A DNA stretch of 64,000 bases, taken from Paralvinella palmiformis. Its lineage: Eukaryota; Annelida; Polychaeta; Terebellida; Alvinellidae. The position numbers were made by a program, and so were the translations under genes. The stretch is taken from positions 1-64,000 of the forward strand of contig JAODUP010001323.1 of NCBI GenBank assembly GCA_025642065.1, written 5' to 3'. The notes under the pieces were generated by a model. The model was not told where the DNA came from and did not search any database. It saw nothing but the letters and a program-made list of their open reading frames with translations. Shown here piece after piece: positions 11,191 to 25,500 of this stretch (position 1 is the stretch's first letter; every line of letters begins with the position of its first letter).

Positions 11191-14160
11191 CAAATCATGT
11201 TAATACTAATAAACTTATGATAACTCCTATTTACATGATATGGTATTCATGCTATCACTTCATAATGTTTAGGTGGGTTACTCACTATTGTATTACTCAC
11301 GCAACCGAAAAGAAGATGGCGCTCAGTTCGAGTCATGGCGAAATTATCATAAAGCGACATGATTTTTGAGAGTACGGGTTTGTGTTTATTTTAATCGCCA
11401 TGCGTGTGAGTCTGTTTTCATTATCAGGGTCACAATCAGTTAAAACCAAACCATCCAACAGTCAATATTTTTAGTCCTTCAGTAGCAAAACCATCAATTG
11501 TTTCCGTGAATACTTTATGAAAGTAAGTTGCTTTGGTACCTCTACTTTGAAGAAAATGTTTGCCTTGGTGCCCCTCGAACTTACCTTGGTGCCCTAACAT
11601 TTCTTATTAAAACCAAGGCAATACTTGTGTTGCCATAAACAAATAAACATTCTATCCCTACATTCTTCATAGCTGAACCACTTGAGGTCAGCCAACTTTT
11701 GCAACACTGCCAAAGTTCTCAATCCTAAATTCCACCCACAATTATAATAATAATAAGCTATACTATGGTATAGGACATCTATCACAAGTCCCAGTCTGGA
11801 GTCCTATATTATGTATTTTGTATGTCATTGGATATATTATTTGAATAGGGTGTATATCTTGGGCATAGTCATAGTGGTCAATGCAGCACTTGTCATAACC
11901 GCATAAAATATCATAAAGGACAAGATTATTATTAGTCATAATGTTCACAAGGAACTGAACCGTGTAAGGGTTATTTCCTGTTACCATCTCTGAACAGTTT
12001 TGAAAGATAGCCAGTCCACGAGACAACATTTATCTTTTTTTAATTTGGATTTTGAATTGTTTAGCAGACTCGGGACACACTTTTAAATAGAATTATCCTG
12101 AAAAACATTTTGAAAACCCCCAGTGTGCTGAATTCAACCACAAGAGCTGCAACATCTTTTTATAAATGACTTAGTAAATATTTTACATAATTTAATTTAT
12201 ATTAATAGCTGTTTCATACCGGAAACTAAAAATGTATTCAATATCTTAAACCAGCATTTGATGAACGGTTAAAATTAGAATGATCAAATTAAATATGTTT
12301 ATTGTAAGGTGCCCTCCATACAAATATCTTATTTAATTAATGACCGTAGGAACCATTTATATATGGTATGTACGTTATATTTGCTATGGGAATATAATTA
12401 ATTGTAACGTAATTGTTACACAAACACACGTACGCACACACGCACGCACGCACGCACATAAACACAAAGTGAAAGGTAAATAATCCTTTTAAAAGAAATA
12501 TACTTTTCTGTTGATTTGTTGATGTTGAACTGAAATTGGTTATGACTGTTCACAAGTTGTAATGTAGTTGAATAGAAGCAGTGTGGTCGTAGTGGTAGAA
12601 ACAGGAAGGAGAAGAAGGCTGAAAGAAGAGCGTGAAGAAATAAACGTAGGAATCAGAGAAATAATGGCGGCCAGTCTTAGGCGCCATCTGGTGATTGAAA
12701 CCGTAGTGTTGCCAGAAGAAAGTCTTAGCGCTTGACCATGTGTTTATCTGTGTGTTCGTGTGTGCAGTTGTCTGTCTGTGATTGTACTCACGCACGCACG
12801 CACACACGCGCACACACACGCACCATAGAAATATGTGTATAAATATCACTGCGTTAAGTAAAATATGTCCCTGAACGATTTGTTAAGATATTACAAACTT
12901 CTCTGCGTCGATGTTGTTACGATTGCACACACACACACACACACAGAAGAGAGAGACGCGCAATCACATCTTGGAGTACATGGCTAGTATTAGGACACCA
13001 CCCTGATCGTACTCAGCTCACTACTGGGCAATGATGGGTCCAGTCTGCCTAATGTTTGTTCGTATCTGAAATTCATGAACTAGCTATTTCCGTAGCATAT
13101 TTTAAAAACTGCGAAGTTTTTCCCCCCAAAGGCAATTTATTGAAATATGCGGCATTTTGACAATAACCAAATTAACAATGCAAATATTTGGTGGTTTTCT
13201 TTCAAGTATGCTAACACGAAAGACTGAACGTCGATTTTGTTGATCAACAATCCTTGAATATCATAATAGATTACGAAATGAAGTTGATGGTATGAAGGGT
13301 GCTGAAAAGGTACCGGATCCGGGGCTCATCAAGATCTCGGTTTTAACTAAAGTTTCTCTTATAGGTTTGGCTAATTTGTGATATAAAGTTAGTCTTGGTC
13401 ACTTTCGACCATGTCGGACTTAGTTATGTCAGTATAATATCACTCTCACTCAGCATACAAGTCAAACACTAACGTAGGCACTTTTATAGACGAAGTCAAG
13501 TCAAAACTTTGAGGTAATCTATCTGTGCTTTGCTCTGACTTTTAACCAACATGCCAAGTTTGTTTATTGACTCCCTGCCTTTACTGTGTGTTAAGCAACA
13601 ATTACAGACAATTGGCCACAAACTGTGAAGGGCCATAAAGAGTCGCAAACCAGTTTCCCCAACTAAATACAAAAAGACACCCGATATTAGGCCATAAATA
13701 TACAAGATATATATTCAGTAAAACAGCTAAATCCATACATGACATTAATCACACAAACATTGTTTGAATTAATATCTGAATATGTTATGGACATATGTGA
13801 AAGGTTACATTCTAATGGGTATTTTTAATTAGAAAAATTATTATTTTAATATTAATAAAAATAAAGGACCATGGACTTCAGAGTGGTTCTAAGATTGGAG
13901 ATATATTTCAGGAAAAACATTTTACTATAATTGTGTATCAAATAATCCATCCTCACCAGATAGCAGCACTGATGGACGAGACCAATCTTAAAGCAACTGT
14001 TCACTCTCAGATAATATCACTCAAATATGTTTAATATTTATAACGGCTTTCTGGATTATCATAGAGATTGTAATGCATGAATGAAAATGTCACGTGTTCT
14101 AACGTCAAGTGGCACAAGGATCAACTCGATCCAGATCAAGTCAGATCACAGATGCTCTGG
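11191..14160. other. Intergenic, nothing recognised except CA/CG-rich simple repeats
   Basis: No supported gene. Simple repeats rich in ACGC/ACAC lie at about 12420-12460 and 12780-12830, with (AC)n at 12926-12945. The minus-strand open frame at 12550-12849 crosses one of these and has no domain signature. Confidence 0.5.
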
Positions 14161-14164
14161 CTTT

Positions 14165-14700
14165 GCCGAATCTAGGATGTTTTGGCCAAGAGCCTTTTGA
14201 CCCCGGACATTTTGGCCACCGATATTTTCAATGCAGGACATTTTGGCCAATGTATGAAATAAAACATTAACTGGGTTTCTGACTAGTTTATTGACAATTA
14301 TTGATATTTCTTAACTAATAATGAAAATTTAATAACATTTTAAGTTTTTGACATTTCTTTATTACAAATGAACATTTTCAACGCTTCTGATTGTTTATAA
14401 AGCGGCATTTCATCTCATTGTTGGAAGTAGCTTCAGAATTGACTGTATACATAAACCCATCGAAGACGAGTATAAATTTATAGTGACGTAGCATGTCTTT
14501 TATAGAGCACCAAGATCACCTTCATTGCAATTAGGTTGTGAACAGTGTAAGCCCTGAGTTACTTGAAAAAGGCTAATGTTGAAAGTTTTATGTCAGTTTA
14601 CGTCACCATTCTTTGTTTTTGTGATTGATCAGTTGCAGTTCATCCATCTTTAATTGTTTACCCGAAATAAGCAAAAACGTCCGCCAATCAACTTTGCCAT
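14165..14700. mobile_element. Probable second member of the 'GGACGTTTTGG' foldback family
   Basis: The left end repeats AGGATGTTTTGGCC, GGACATTTTGGCCACC and GGACATTTTGGCCAATG (14169-14250). A possible right end, GCAAAAACGTCCGCC, lies at about 14680-14694 and gives a size close to the 531-bp element at 2134. No clear target duplication was found, so the right boundary is tentative. Confidence 0.4.
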
Positions 14701-16805
14701 CTTCCTGACCTTACCTGCTACCAACTGACGCAGTCGTCAGTTTATTTACATAAATCTGACAGCTAGGTAGACAATTCTTGTTACAAGAGTAAGTAAACGA
14801 TCTTCATAGGGCATTTCACGATATAGTTTTCTTTAGCCATTTTCGTATCATACGAAAATGTTTGGACAAACTATTCTGTAATATTTCTACATATGCTTTT
14901 ATTCCGAAATTACATGCTTGGGTAACTCCTGTTTACATTGTTATAACTGAGTAATACAAACAGTTTGTATTAAGTCAGGTCAGATTTCTGCAGCATACGA
15001 TATGTGTCTTCCATCAAAATGGCGGCGCCCACAGACGGGTTATAGTCGATTCACCAGCACTTTGAACTGAATTACTTAATATGTGGTTGATCATGTTTAT
15101 ATTATTTGTGATCTGTATGAACATATCAGTCACTAAATTTGAAATAAAGATGAACTTTTCATCGACAATTATCACTGATGATATTAATTCATGTATTTTA
15201 TTACTATAACCAGGTAAATCAGGTGGTTTGTTAGGCTGTTTATCGGATCACATTATAAATTGTACTCGTAAATGTCGCACCCGTTTTACTAAATTATTAA
15301 ATCCCATGATATTTCATAGTTTCGCACCGTTAAATATTAGATTGTCCACTCTTTTGCCGATTCTACAAAACGAAGCTAAATCAGTAAATAGCGAATGATT
15401 GCCCTGAGCAGCATTGTCGGAAACCTTTTGATAACCTGATCGTGTTGAACTATACTAATGAATACCTATGCTGTGCAATTTCATATAGTATCACACAGTA
15501 TACATTTAATGTAAATGAAATTATCCAAAATTATCAAAATATGGATACAAATATTTAGTCGGGCGTTTAACACAATAATTGTTTATAAACTATTTCGCAG
15601 GTGATATTACACTCCTTGTTCTAAATCTTCCTAGTATAAAATGTGTGTAAACTATATGTCATCAGTTTGCTGAAACATAATATATTTTATTTAATTAATG
15701 CAAAAGCAAGCTACTGTATTTTTGATTGATTAGACTATACCTCATATTGGGCTTAATGGTTCTGTTATTGAATTAGCTATGTTATTAGCCGAAATTGTGC
15801 TAAAACTTGTACGTAAATATGTTTAAGTGTAATTTCTATCTCATCGAGTTTGATACTCTATATTGACTGAGTGATACTGTACAGTTTCCAGCTTTGGTTT
15901 TATGATAATGAAAATATCAATATATCCAATGTTTCACGGCGAAAGATCATTCGCAGGTTAATCAACCTGTCAATTACAGCCCATTATTATTTGCTGACAT
16001 ATATCTTTGATGATTTACCACCAAATATACAATTGTACTAACGTGCTATCTCGTTTCCAAATTGTTTATCTAAATCAACAAATATAAACACAGCTCTTCG
16101 TTATCAATTGTTGTTAACAATAGTTCTTCTTCTGTTAGAAACACAACTTCAATTTTAGCATCGATCGGGTGTGTACCTCGATCGTATTTATACAAGATCA
16201 ACAAACAGTGATATACCGTATCTACACATATTGGCGATAGTTTAGCAATCGCCGACAGTATGATTGCAATATGTTATACACAATGTGCTTTAATCGTTAT
16301 TTCCTAAACATTCTGTATAATTGATGACTCGTAATCAGACTGTATGCCAATCACACTCTGTAATAGATAGTTTGTACACATTCACGTATTAGCGCGTATT
16401 AGATAATTTTATATTTTACATCTCGTTTGTTTTAATAGCTAATCTCTCTATTTTTGCTCGTATTATGCTATATATTATTTAGGATATGAAACAAATATGA
16501 TGAAGGTGAATATAAAAGTAAATATTAATTGCATTTTCATGCCTAGAATAAATATATTAGTTAATTTCGTGCCACGTATTCACCGCAAAACATCACGAAC
16601 ACACAAACCCCGTCGATGATCGTCTAATACTAACCACCGTCAACATGATGTCTGATCTAAATAGTCGTCATCTCTAGATCTATTAAGCTTCCATGAATAT
16701 TTATCAAAATTAAAATATAAGGTTAAACATCAGAAGAAAATGCTGTCATTGAAGTAAAAAGGGTTCAGCTTATTATTTTATACATTAAATAATTGTTGAT
16801 AGATA
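14701..16805. other. Intergenic, nothing recognised
   Basis: AT-rich DNA without long open frames, RNA genes or recognised repeats. Confidence 0.5.
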
Positions 16806-16809
16806 TCAC

Positions 16810-16958
16810 TGGATGATGATGATGATGATTGGTGTTTTACGGCCACTTCTGTTCACATGGTAGGCTAAACAGGCCGAGCGACCTCCAAAGGTAATGAAAC
16901 GAGGTCAAAGATGAAACAACTTTCAGATATGCCCACGGGTGGTAGTGATCTGTGGAAA
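16810..16958 (-). mobile_element. tRNA-derived SINE, family 2, 5'-truncated
   Basis: The reverse complement matches the bodies of the copies at 38218 and 58772: CCACAGATCACTACCAC, GGGCATATCTGAA, CATTACCTTTGGAGGTC, CTCGGCC and GTGGCCGTAAAACA, ending in a CATCATCATC tail. The tRNA-like head with the A box is missing. Confidence 0.75.
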
Positions 16959-16959
16959 G

Positions 16960-18650
16960 GGCTAGGAATTTAAAATGTCACTTAGGGTAAGGATCGAGGA
17001 AATATATGACAAATGTTACGGCACGTTTTAGACCTGAAAATACACTCAAATAATTTAGCAAGGAGGGCTAGGAAAACGTGTTAATCGAAATGGAATGTTT
17101 GGATAATTTGTTAAATACTAGGCTGATATAACTGGCAATTTCAAAAAATGAAAGAGCATTTATAGTGTGGTATTTTATACTCTTGTACCATTTCGAGAAA
17201 TTAGCTATATTCGGACATTTCGTATATCTTCATTTAATCGTTCTGTTCTACGATCAAGTGACCTGGATAGGGAGCGCTTCTTTTCCAGTGGCATTTCACC
17301 CTCCTTCTTATCTCGGCTCTGTGGCATTTGGAGGAAAAGTTTTTATTCCTTTTAGTTTTGGATGTCGATAGAAATAAGTTACCTTTCTACTTGTTTGTTA
17401 TAAGGTTTATTTTACACCTGTTCATGTGATATTTGCGGAGTATTTCGTAATTGGGTGTAGTCAGTGCATGTGCATGATTTGATAAGAATTTTAGTTTAGC
17501 AGTGACAAAACCAAAACGCAACAAATTAATGAGAAGTCCATTTATTTATTTCTAAAACTATACCTTTAACATATCTATCTATGTTTGAATGTTATGATAG
17601 TCATATACTGCTAATCTATTTTGACAAATACCCAATTTAAAAGTGATGATATTAGTACGACTCCTAGTGTCATTTTATTTCTCATTTTTGATTCAAATAA
17701 TAAAAAGTATACATGTAGGTTGCAGAATTAACCTGTCTTTAATCATTACCTTTGTTTAATGACCACCTAAACCAGGCCTATTGACGACCTCTTAAGATCT
17801 GTTTAACTGTGCATGTGTTCGTGCGCGCGCGCATGCGTGTGTAATAATTGCATTAGAGTGAATTACATTCCTATAGCACAGAGCACATATATAGCAGTTA
17901 GGAGATGTGCAATATATTAATTTCTTGCTGTCATTAATTAGACATAATTGAGTCAATGTTTTGTGTGACGAGGAATAAAGCTTTGCCATTGGAGAAGCTA
18001 TTTCCTCAAATCAGACAGTGGAGTTCAGTTTCCCACAGCGCCCTCTATGAGAGTTCGGACGGTTTAATTTCTAGTGTGTTGTCCTCTCTTTATTCGCCCA
18101 CATTATCTTGCTAGATGGATTTTTAGAATAATTATGAGTAGATTTCTCCCAATAATTAAATATTCGTTTTCTGACATCCATATACCAAGCAAGCTGTTTA
18201 GAAATGGAACGCAAAATATGCGAGTTTTCTTTTTTGCACCAGTGACGTCATACACCGATTCGCGTTATAGCAAGAACCTTCTAATTAAGTTAATTAAAAC
18301 AAACTGCCATTGAAATCCGTAGTAAACTAAATGTCCAGCTTCATTAGCATTACTTTTATGGACAATTACACGACACCAGAACCCAGTTTTCTGAAAAGAA
18401 ATTAACAACATGATCCTACCATATGAATAAATATTGTAGATTGTTCTTGGGATGGGGGTCGCATGAAATCAAGCCAGTTATAGAGTATTTTCGGTTTTAA
18501 AGGAAATAAGAACAACAGTGCATTTCACTAATTTGTATTAACATTTTTGAATGATGTAATTATACATAAAATCAAGTTCATCAGACTCTCGCCTTCCTTT
18601 TTTATCTGTTTACTCTTCTTCGCATACTATATCCAGATCTAGATTATCAT
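16960..18650. other. Region upstream of the death-domain gene, nothing recognised
   Basis: No supported gene. The two overlapping small frames at 17165-17371 lack any motif and are treated as chance. A promoter or 5' UTR for the gene starting near 18.65 kb may lie here but cannot be pinned down. Confidence 0.4.
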
Positions 18651-18654
18651 AATA

Positions 18655-19525
18655 ATGTTGGTTTCCCTAAATTGTGTGTATGCAAATCCCTATTTGTTCT
18701 CTTTCAAGTCTCACAAACCAGTCGACTGTCAGCTGACTGTTAAAACCATGATCAAGTTTTTAGCACAATTAGAAGAATTTGAGAAGTCCTTTCATTCCGA
18801 ATTGTCATATTTTACGAAAGATCGTCTTCTTGTCGAACAATCAACTGTACGTCTTCTGGCACTGTTCAAATATACCAAATGCTTTGATAATGGAGCAGAA
18901 GAAGGATTGAGAAAATATGACATCGCCACGGCAATCGAACATGATCAGGAAACAACTAGCTGCAAGAAGGTAAAAGAAAGTGTCGAAGAACTGCTGCTGC
19001 AATCTTGTCTCCATCCAGAATTACTGCATGATGTGGGAATTGTCTTGTCGACCTTTGCTGATGAAATCAAGGGTTTACAATCTATATCATCTGCACAATA
19101 CGATGCCTGCCAGTCCACGTTTATGAAGTGTCAACAATGTGTTGATAGTTATATATCAAAGAACGCAGAAATATTAACTCACATTGACAAGCTAAAACAA
19201 TCTATGGGAAAATACAGAGAGCATACAAGCTTATCAGGTAATTGAAATATGTTCATTGTTTTAATATTGAAATTACAACGATCTACAGGCATTTTTCAAG
19301 GAAAATAAGATAGTCACATAATTGCAGCTTGTATTTTGGGTGTTTTTTATATCCCGAAGAGAGTGTTAGTGAAGGTAATGCGAATATTGATAAGCAAATA
19401 GAAGAATTTGAGAAGCTGGAGGAAGTCGTTGTTCGCTTCAAGAAAGGAATGGATAATTTGAAAGAGTACATTAATCAGGCGGTAAGTAAGGATACGTTCA
19501 TGTTTATCCAAATTTTTAATTATTG

Positions 19526-19573
<48 letters not shown>

Positions 19574-22500
19574 GTGTGTGTGTTCCTCTATCTTAGATAG
19601 CTTTTGAGTTACGCAAAACATAATGGATTTCTTTTTGTTTTTAATATAACTGGCCGCAGAGATATATTAATCATTACTGTATGACTTACAAAACGTTTTT
19701 TCTTCTTCTCTGTATACCTTTATCTTATTCACGCTTTTTATATTACTAGTATGAACATCGTAATTATTTTAAATCATCTTAGTTTAACACGAAGGTGTAG
19801 TAATATTATATGTATATTGTTGTGTTGTTCCATTAAGATAATAACATCACTAGAACTATGGTACAGAGGTGAACCAGAGATATATAGGTAAATATTCAGC
19901 AGAATAGACTTAGCGGTTTAATCATTAATTTACCATTTTTCTTCTATAATTATCTCCGTATTATATGAGTCTTTAGAATTTATTATTATTATTATTATTA
20001 TTGTTATTATTATTATTATTACGCATGCTAAACTTTACAAAAAGATGTGTTATTCACTTAGATACAGCAGCAACAGTGATGATATATCTAGTAAAGAAGC
20101 CAGCAGCGTCCTGTGTTGGGTCAAAGCAGATAGAAGAACGATGCGAAGAGAATTGTTGAATTGTACCTTGACTAGTGATGATGATATTGGATATAAATTA
20201 GAGTATATGGAAAGGTTTCTGGCAAACCCAGTGACACTGTCACCTACTATACCGCTAGAAAAACACAAGGTGGGTGAAACAAATCAATTGATATATACCA
20301 TCATTTAATTAAATATCCTTTGTGGCCTAGTGAGGGCACCCCCATATAGGCTAACTGGTAGCGCAGTTTGCCCCATACCTCAACCATCTAAGTTCAAATT
20401 AAAAATAGTCTCTGTATGAAGCAGCAAATTGTCGACAATATAAACGTCTAGTCATTCGTAGCCAGCCAAGTAAAATAACTGTCTTTCCGGCCATTATTAT
20501 TATTATTATCTTTAACTTCAGTTTGGGAATTCAATATGAGAGGAAAATGAAGCAAAATAATTCCCCATTTAGCATCCTCGATATGAATTAATTAATATTG
20601 CTTTTCAGGAGAATATACTGATTTCGGTTCCATTCAACCAAAAGGCCGATATGGACAGAAAACAGATGGTAGTCTTAACACGAAGCAGCAAGAACAAAAA
20701 ATATCGAGAAACTGACTATGACATTGAAAATATAGAGGTACGTGTTTATCATTTTGGCGATGGCAAACTAATGTCTCTGAATATGAATCTCCGAAACGAA
20801 AACTGACATTGATTTAACTTTCAGGGATTAGAATGCGTTCAGATCAGTCTACGGAAGTTCTCCTTCTTCATGATTCTTGTGACATCAAGACCTATTGTAT
20901 ACAAGCAGACGATTGACAAAAAATGGCGGCACTATACGTCCACCAACTGATACGAATGTTGAGGTGATAATACCTCCGGGGACAGTCTTAGGACGTGCAG
21001 ATTTTGAAATCCAGGTATTTACTTATGTCGGTTAGCTCGTTGCTGTTGTTTGTGTATACTCAGATGTGTTATCATTAAGTAAACGGACAAATTACAGTGA
21101 CTGTTGTTAAGGGTCGCGGTATTAAAGCTATATCGTATTAGACCATGATACACAATTCCACTAACTTCTTAATAAATTCAATATGGTAAATTTAATAAAA
21201 TATTTTTAAGGAGCATTTCCACAGGGGTCTGTAGACACTCATGGATTCTGGTAAGCATGGATCCAGTGTGTACATCTGGGCCATGCCATTGTCATTGAAA
21301 TAGTGATGGACGGCTCTCCAATGTTTTGCTATAGGTTGTTCCTCAATTTTCTTTTCACCTCACTCCAGAAATTCTCAACGAAATTAAGTTCCGTTGTATA
21401 TCTGTGAGTATAAGCTTCGTACGTGCTACGTGACTACGTAATCCAGCAGCCTTGGTGTGACTCCTAACTGTATAGCAAGCAGTAAGCGTTTAATTCCTGG
21501 TCCCTCCGGGCACTCTGAAGCTGCCGATATGTAAATCATCTCTGCTGCTGACTCATCTGGACCAGTGTCCAATCATGCCTGCATTTAATATCCGTGGTCA
21601 GCCAGTACGTGGGAGATCCTTGTCTTCTGCAATCAGCTGGTGGCGTGTTATGACACCCAGGACAGCACAGCGAGATCATCCTAGTTATCTAGATATCCTC
21701 TTCTATCTACTAAGATATGAAATTGGTTATAATTACCAGAGCAGTTGATAAATTTGAGTCATCTCGTTATAATAAAAGTGTGGTTTTGTAAGATGGCCTA
21801 ATACTTTTGCACTCAACTGTTTTTCACAATTTTTTTTCTCTAAATTTATTCAATTGTAGGATATCGCTGTCGCCTTACTGGACATATTAACGACAGACTA
21901 GAGATGAGTTTTTGTTACTTCGTAAAGTTTCATGCTCTGGCTCGTAAATGCAAGTCTGCGCTTTCATTTAACTAGGCGCTTCAACTTGCTGGTCACAGGT
22001 TGGTTAATTTATATTGTTCCAGAGCTGCGGTAATTTAATTTAAATTTGGACTGTGACTTACATACGACCAGGTAGTTTGAATTTACAATCTGGTGGCTGG
22101 TCATCTTTAAGCTTGTGTTTCGATACTACGTTGGACACTTTGTCTTAGTGTGTACTACCTTTATAGTGGCAACTACTGTGTTTGAGTTTGTGCTGCCTTA
22201 TGGTGGTGGCCAATTTGTTCCAGTTTGGGCTGTGCTATTTTGGTGGCAGTTTCAGTTTGTTGCTGCATCGTGATGTTAATAAATAACTTCAGAAGCAAAA
22301 TGTATACGCCAGAGTGGGGGCGATTGCAGGACCAAAGTGATCGATTAAGATTACGATTACTTGAGAATACTATGATTACGATTACAATCATTCTGAATGT
22401 AATCGATTACAATTACGATTTCATTGTAAAGTAATCATGATAACAATGTGTATAACACAAACATGAATGTGATTATTCATCAATATTCACCCAGTTACAT

Positions 22501-25500
22501 GCATAATATCGCTATAAACATGCTACAATGCTTACATGTTGCTTTGTAAGAACCAGGCGCACTTTCTGTTATATTCTTGAAGTGAAAATGTATAAGAGAC
22601 TTTGATGCCATGGTACGACGTTAATTTGTTTTAATATTTTTAAAATCAATATTCACCATAGAGCAAAGGATCAAAGAATGGACGCATAGGTTCTTATAGA
22701 GATAACTGAAATTAGTGCAAACTGAGATTAGTGCAAACAATATCAATGGAATTTATTTGAATATTTGGGTAATATATAGTAACGAAATGCAACATATGTG
22801 GCGTGACTATAACCATTCAATGCTTGTGTTTCGGGGAGAATTCCCAGGCTGTCGCTAGATCAGCACAGCCTCTATGTTGGAGTAGTTGAGAATAACGCCT
22901 CCCCCACCACTCACAAGGGAGCGAGCAGTACGGCAAGGTGGAGCCAAAATACCCTGAGGGGGGTCAGTGCCGTATTTTACGTCCTCAGAAGCTCTTTAAC
23001 GTCCCCCTTTATTTTAATAATTCAGTGGAGACGGCAGCGACATTTAACATTGTGACCCACCTACGATGTTGTGAGCCGAGAAATTAATCTCTGAAAACTT
23101 TCGATCTCTTGCTGGATTCGAATCTCTGACCCTTGGCACCAAGTGCCGGATGCTTAACCGCTACGTCACCGGAGCTCACTATTAGAATATAGTCAAACCC
23201 GGAGGGGAAATAATTTAGCCTTGTTTATGTTCACTAACGCATGAGTTATCTTAATTGGCTGTTTGCCATCCAACTGCAGGCCAATCAGGATCGTTTGAAG
23301 CTGTAGTTAAAACGACAGTGTCAGAAAGAAGCCACGGAAGGTGAGCTCCGGTGGCCTAGTGGTTAAGCACCCGGCACTTGGTGCCAATGGTCGCAGGTTC
23401 GAACCCCGTAAGAGGTCGAAACTTTTCCAGGGATTAATTTCTCGGCTCACTACATCGTGGGTGGCTGACCACGTTAAATGGCGCTGCCGTCTCCACTGAA
23501 TTATTTAAAATAAAGGGGGACGTTAAAAACCCCCTGAGGACGTAAAACACTCTGGCAGTGACCACCCTCAGGGTATTTCGGCTCCATCTTTCCGTACTGC
23601 TCCCCTGTGAGTGGTGGGGGAGGAGATTTCTCAACCACTCCAACATAGAGGCTGTGCTGAATAAGCGACAGCCTGGGGATTCTCCCCGAAAAACAAAAAA
23701 CAAAACCAAGAAGCCACGGACGATTGCTGGCTGTGTGACTAGCTTGGGTTTAGCCGTGTGAAAACAACATGAGTTAATTTGAAATACCTGTTTATATGAC
23801 TTATAATAGCGGCAACATCTGAAGCAGTGTTTCAACACATTGTTCATAGAACAAATAAACTGACAAAACATCATGTATATAAATATGACAGCAGTCCGTC
23901 AATGGGTAAATCAGTTCTATCGTTATCTTTTGCCCCACATATTAAACCATATCTTTGGCATGATATAACATAGTAATTATACAAAACATCTGGTGTAATC
24001 GTGAATGTAATCGCTGATTACGATTACATTTACATTGTAATCGATTACATTGCATCTGGAAATGGCGATTACGCTTACGATTACTTGAGAGCATGTAATC
24101 GATTACAATCGATTACGATTAGCGATTACAATTACCCCATTCTTGGTACACACACATCATTTTGGTGCAAGCCGAACTCCAATTACACTCATTTTGCATT
24201 CTTAGCAATCTTTCTCTTCAAAACGCATTTATGTCATTCCAGTTGTGAATATGAGAATAGGTAAGAACAAACTCGCAATCCTAAACCTAACAACAACAAA
24301 GAGCATCAACTCTCCAACCATTAAGCATTAAATTCAGGATGTCGTTGCGTTATTAACTGTAGAATATTAATACTTCCTTTTTTCCCACTATTCAGACTGT
24401 CCTTGAAACAGATATACCAGTATGTGATGTACAAAAGATGCACCCGCAATTACTTGGAACTAGCTCGATGGTGCTTCTGCGACTGCCAAAAGAACTGACT
24501 GGCCCAGTTAACATCAAGATAGAGCTGAAACATGAAAACATAAACTTCACACACGCCATGGTACATGACGATGCAGGATGGGCATCCACAGCATGCGATA
24601 ATTCTTCACAGGCTCCTAGCTCTTACACATTCCAGATCAGTCTCAATACAGACAGGTCAGTAAAAATGGATTTAAACAACAGTAAGATGTTTTTAAACAC
24701 ACAACTGTCTGGACTCATGTTTAAGTTAAACACTGAATTTAGTGAATTTGTTAAGACTTATTTTTTATTCTGTAAATATGAACTCTCTTTAGTAGTCAGT
24801 AAGTACTAACATTAATTGAACTCTTCTTTACTCACTGACTATACAGTTTCCGGGTTCTTGGGTGCAATTTACTCTTTTAAATAATCTCATGTAAATTCTG
24901 CAGGGTAGTCATTTATCGAATTTTAGAATCAGGGAATAATGAATTAATCGCTTCAAAACAGTATATTAGCCTTAAAATTCAAATTTACAATTACATTGTC
25001 TTGGCTATTGCCGCATTAGTGACCAAAACGTACCATCAAATGCTCAGTTGTAATTGACAATATGTTTAATTACTTCTAAGTCACTGACTTCATTATGTTT
25101 AATCATACCGTTAATTTAAGTTTGAGGTCCTACGTATGCGCTAACAGTTTGAGTAAAACATGGTTATAATTTGCCTCGATCTATTGACAGTATACAAAAC
25201 ACATTGGTTTGAATAAAGAATTATGAAAACAAAATTATTTTCTGTGTTCAAAACGTCACCTGGGCTGGAAATACTACAGGGAAAAGTTCAGAGTTTTAGG
25301 CTGGCTTATTGGGACGGTAACACCATAAATCATGATATTTTAGGCCTAAAAACCGTCCTCGGTTTAACGGTATCCTCTCAAGTGAATGGTTAACGCTATA
25401 TTTGAAATAGAGTTATCACCATACTAACCAAAGAGGAGACAGATGAAGAAGAGATGAGATCTATGGCAGAAGCAATATCTGATACACAGGATTTCCCTGA

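Noticed and set aside
12550..12849. 99-codon minus-strand frame
   Set aside because: It crosses CA/CG simple repeats and has no domain-like pattern.
21860..21901. Exon-like start GATATCGCTGTCGCC after an acceptor, in phase with the ZU5 exon
   Set aside because: It reaches a stop after 13 codons and has no donor. Mentioned only as a possible relic of the 24338 exon.
23434..23874. 146-codon minus frame
   Set aside because: Antisense of the family-1 SINE.
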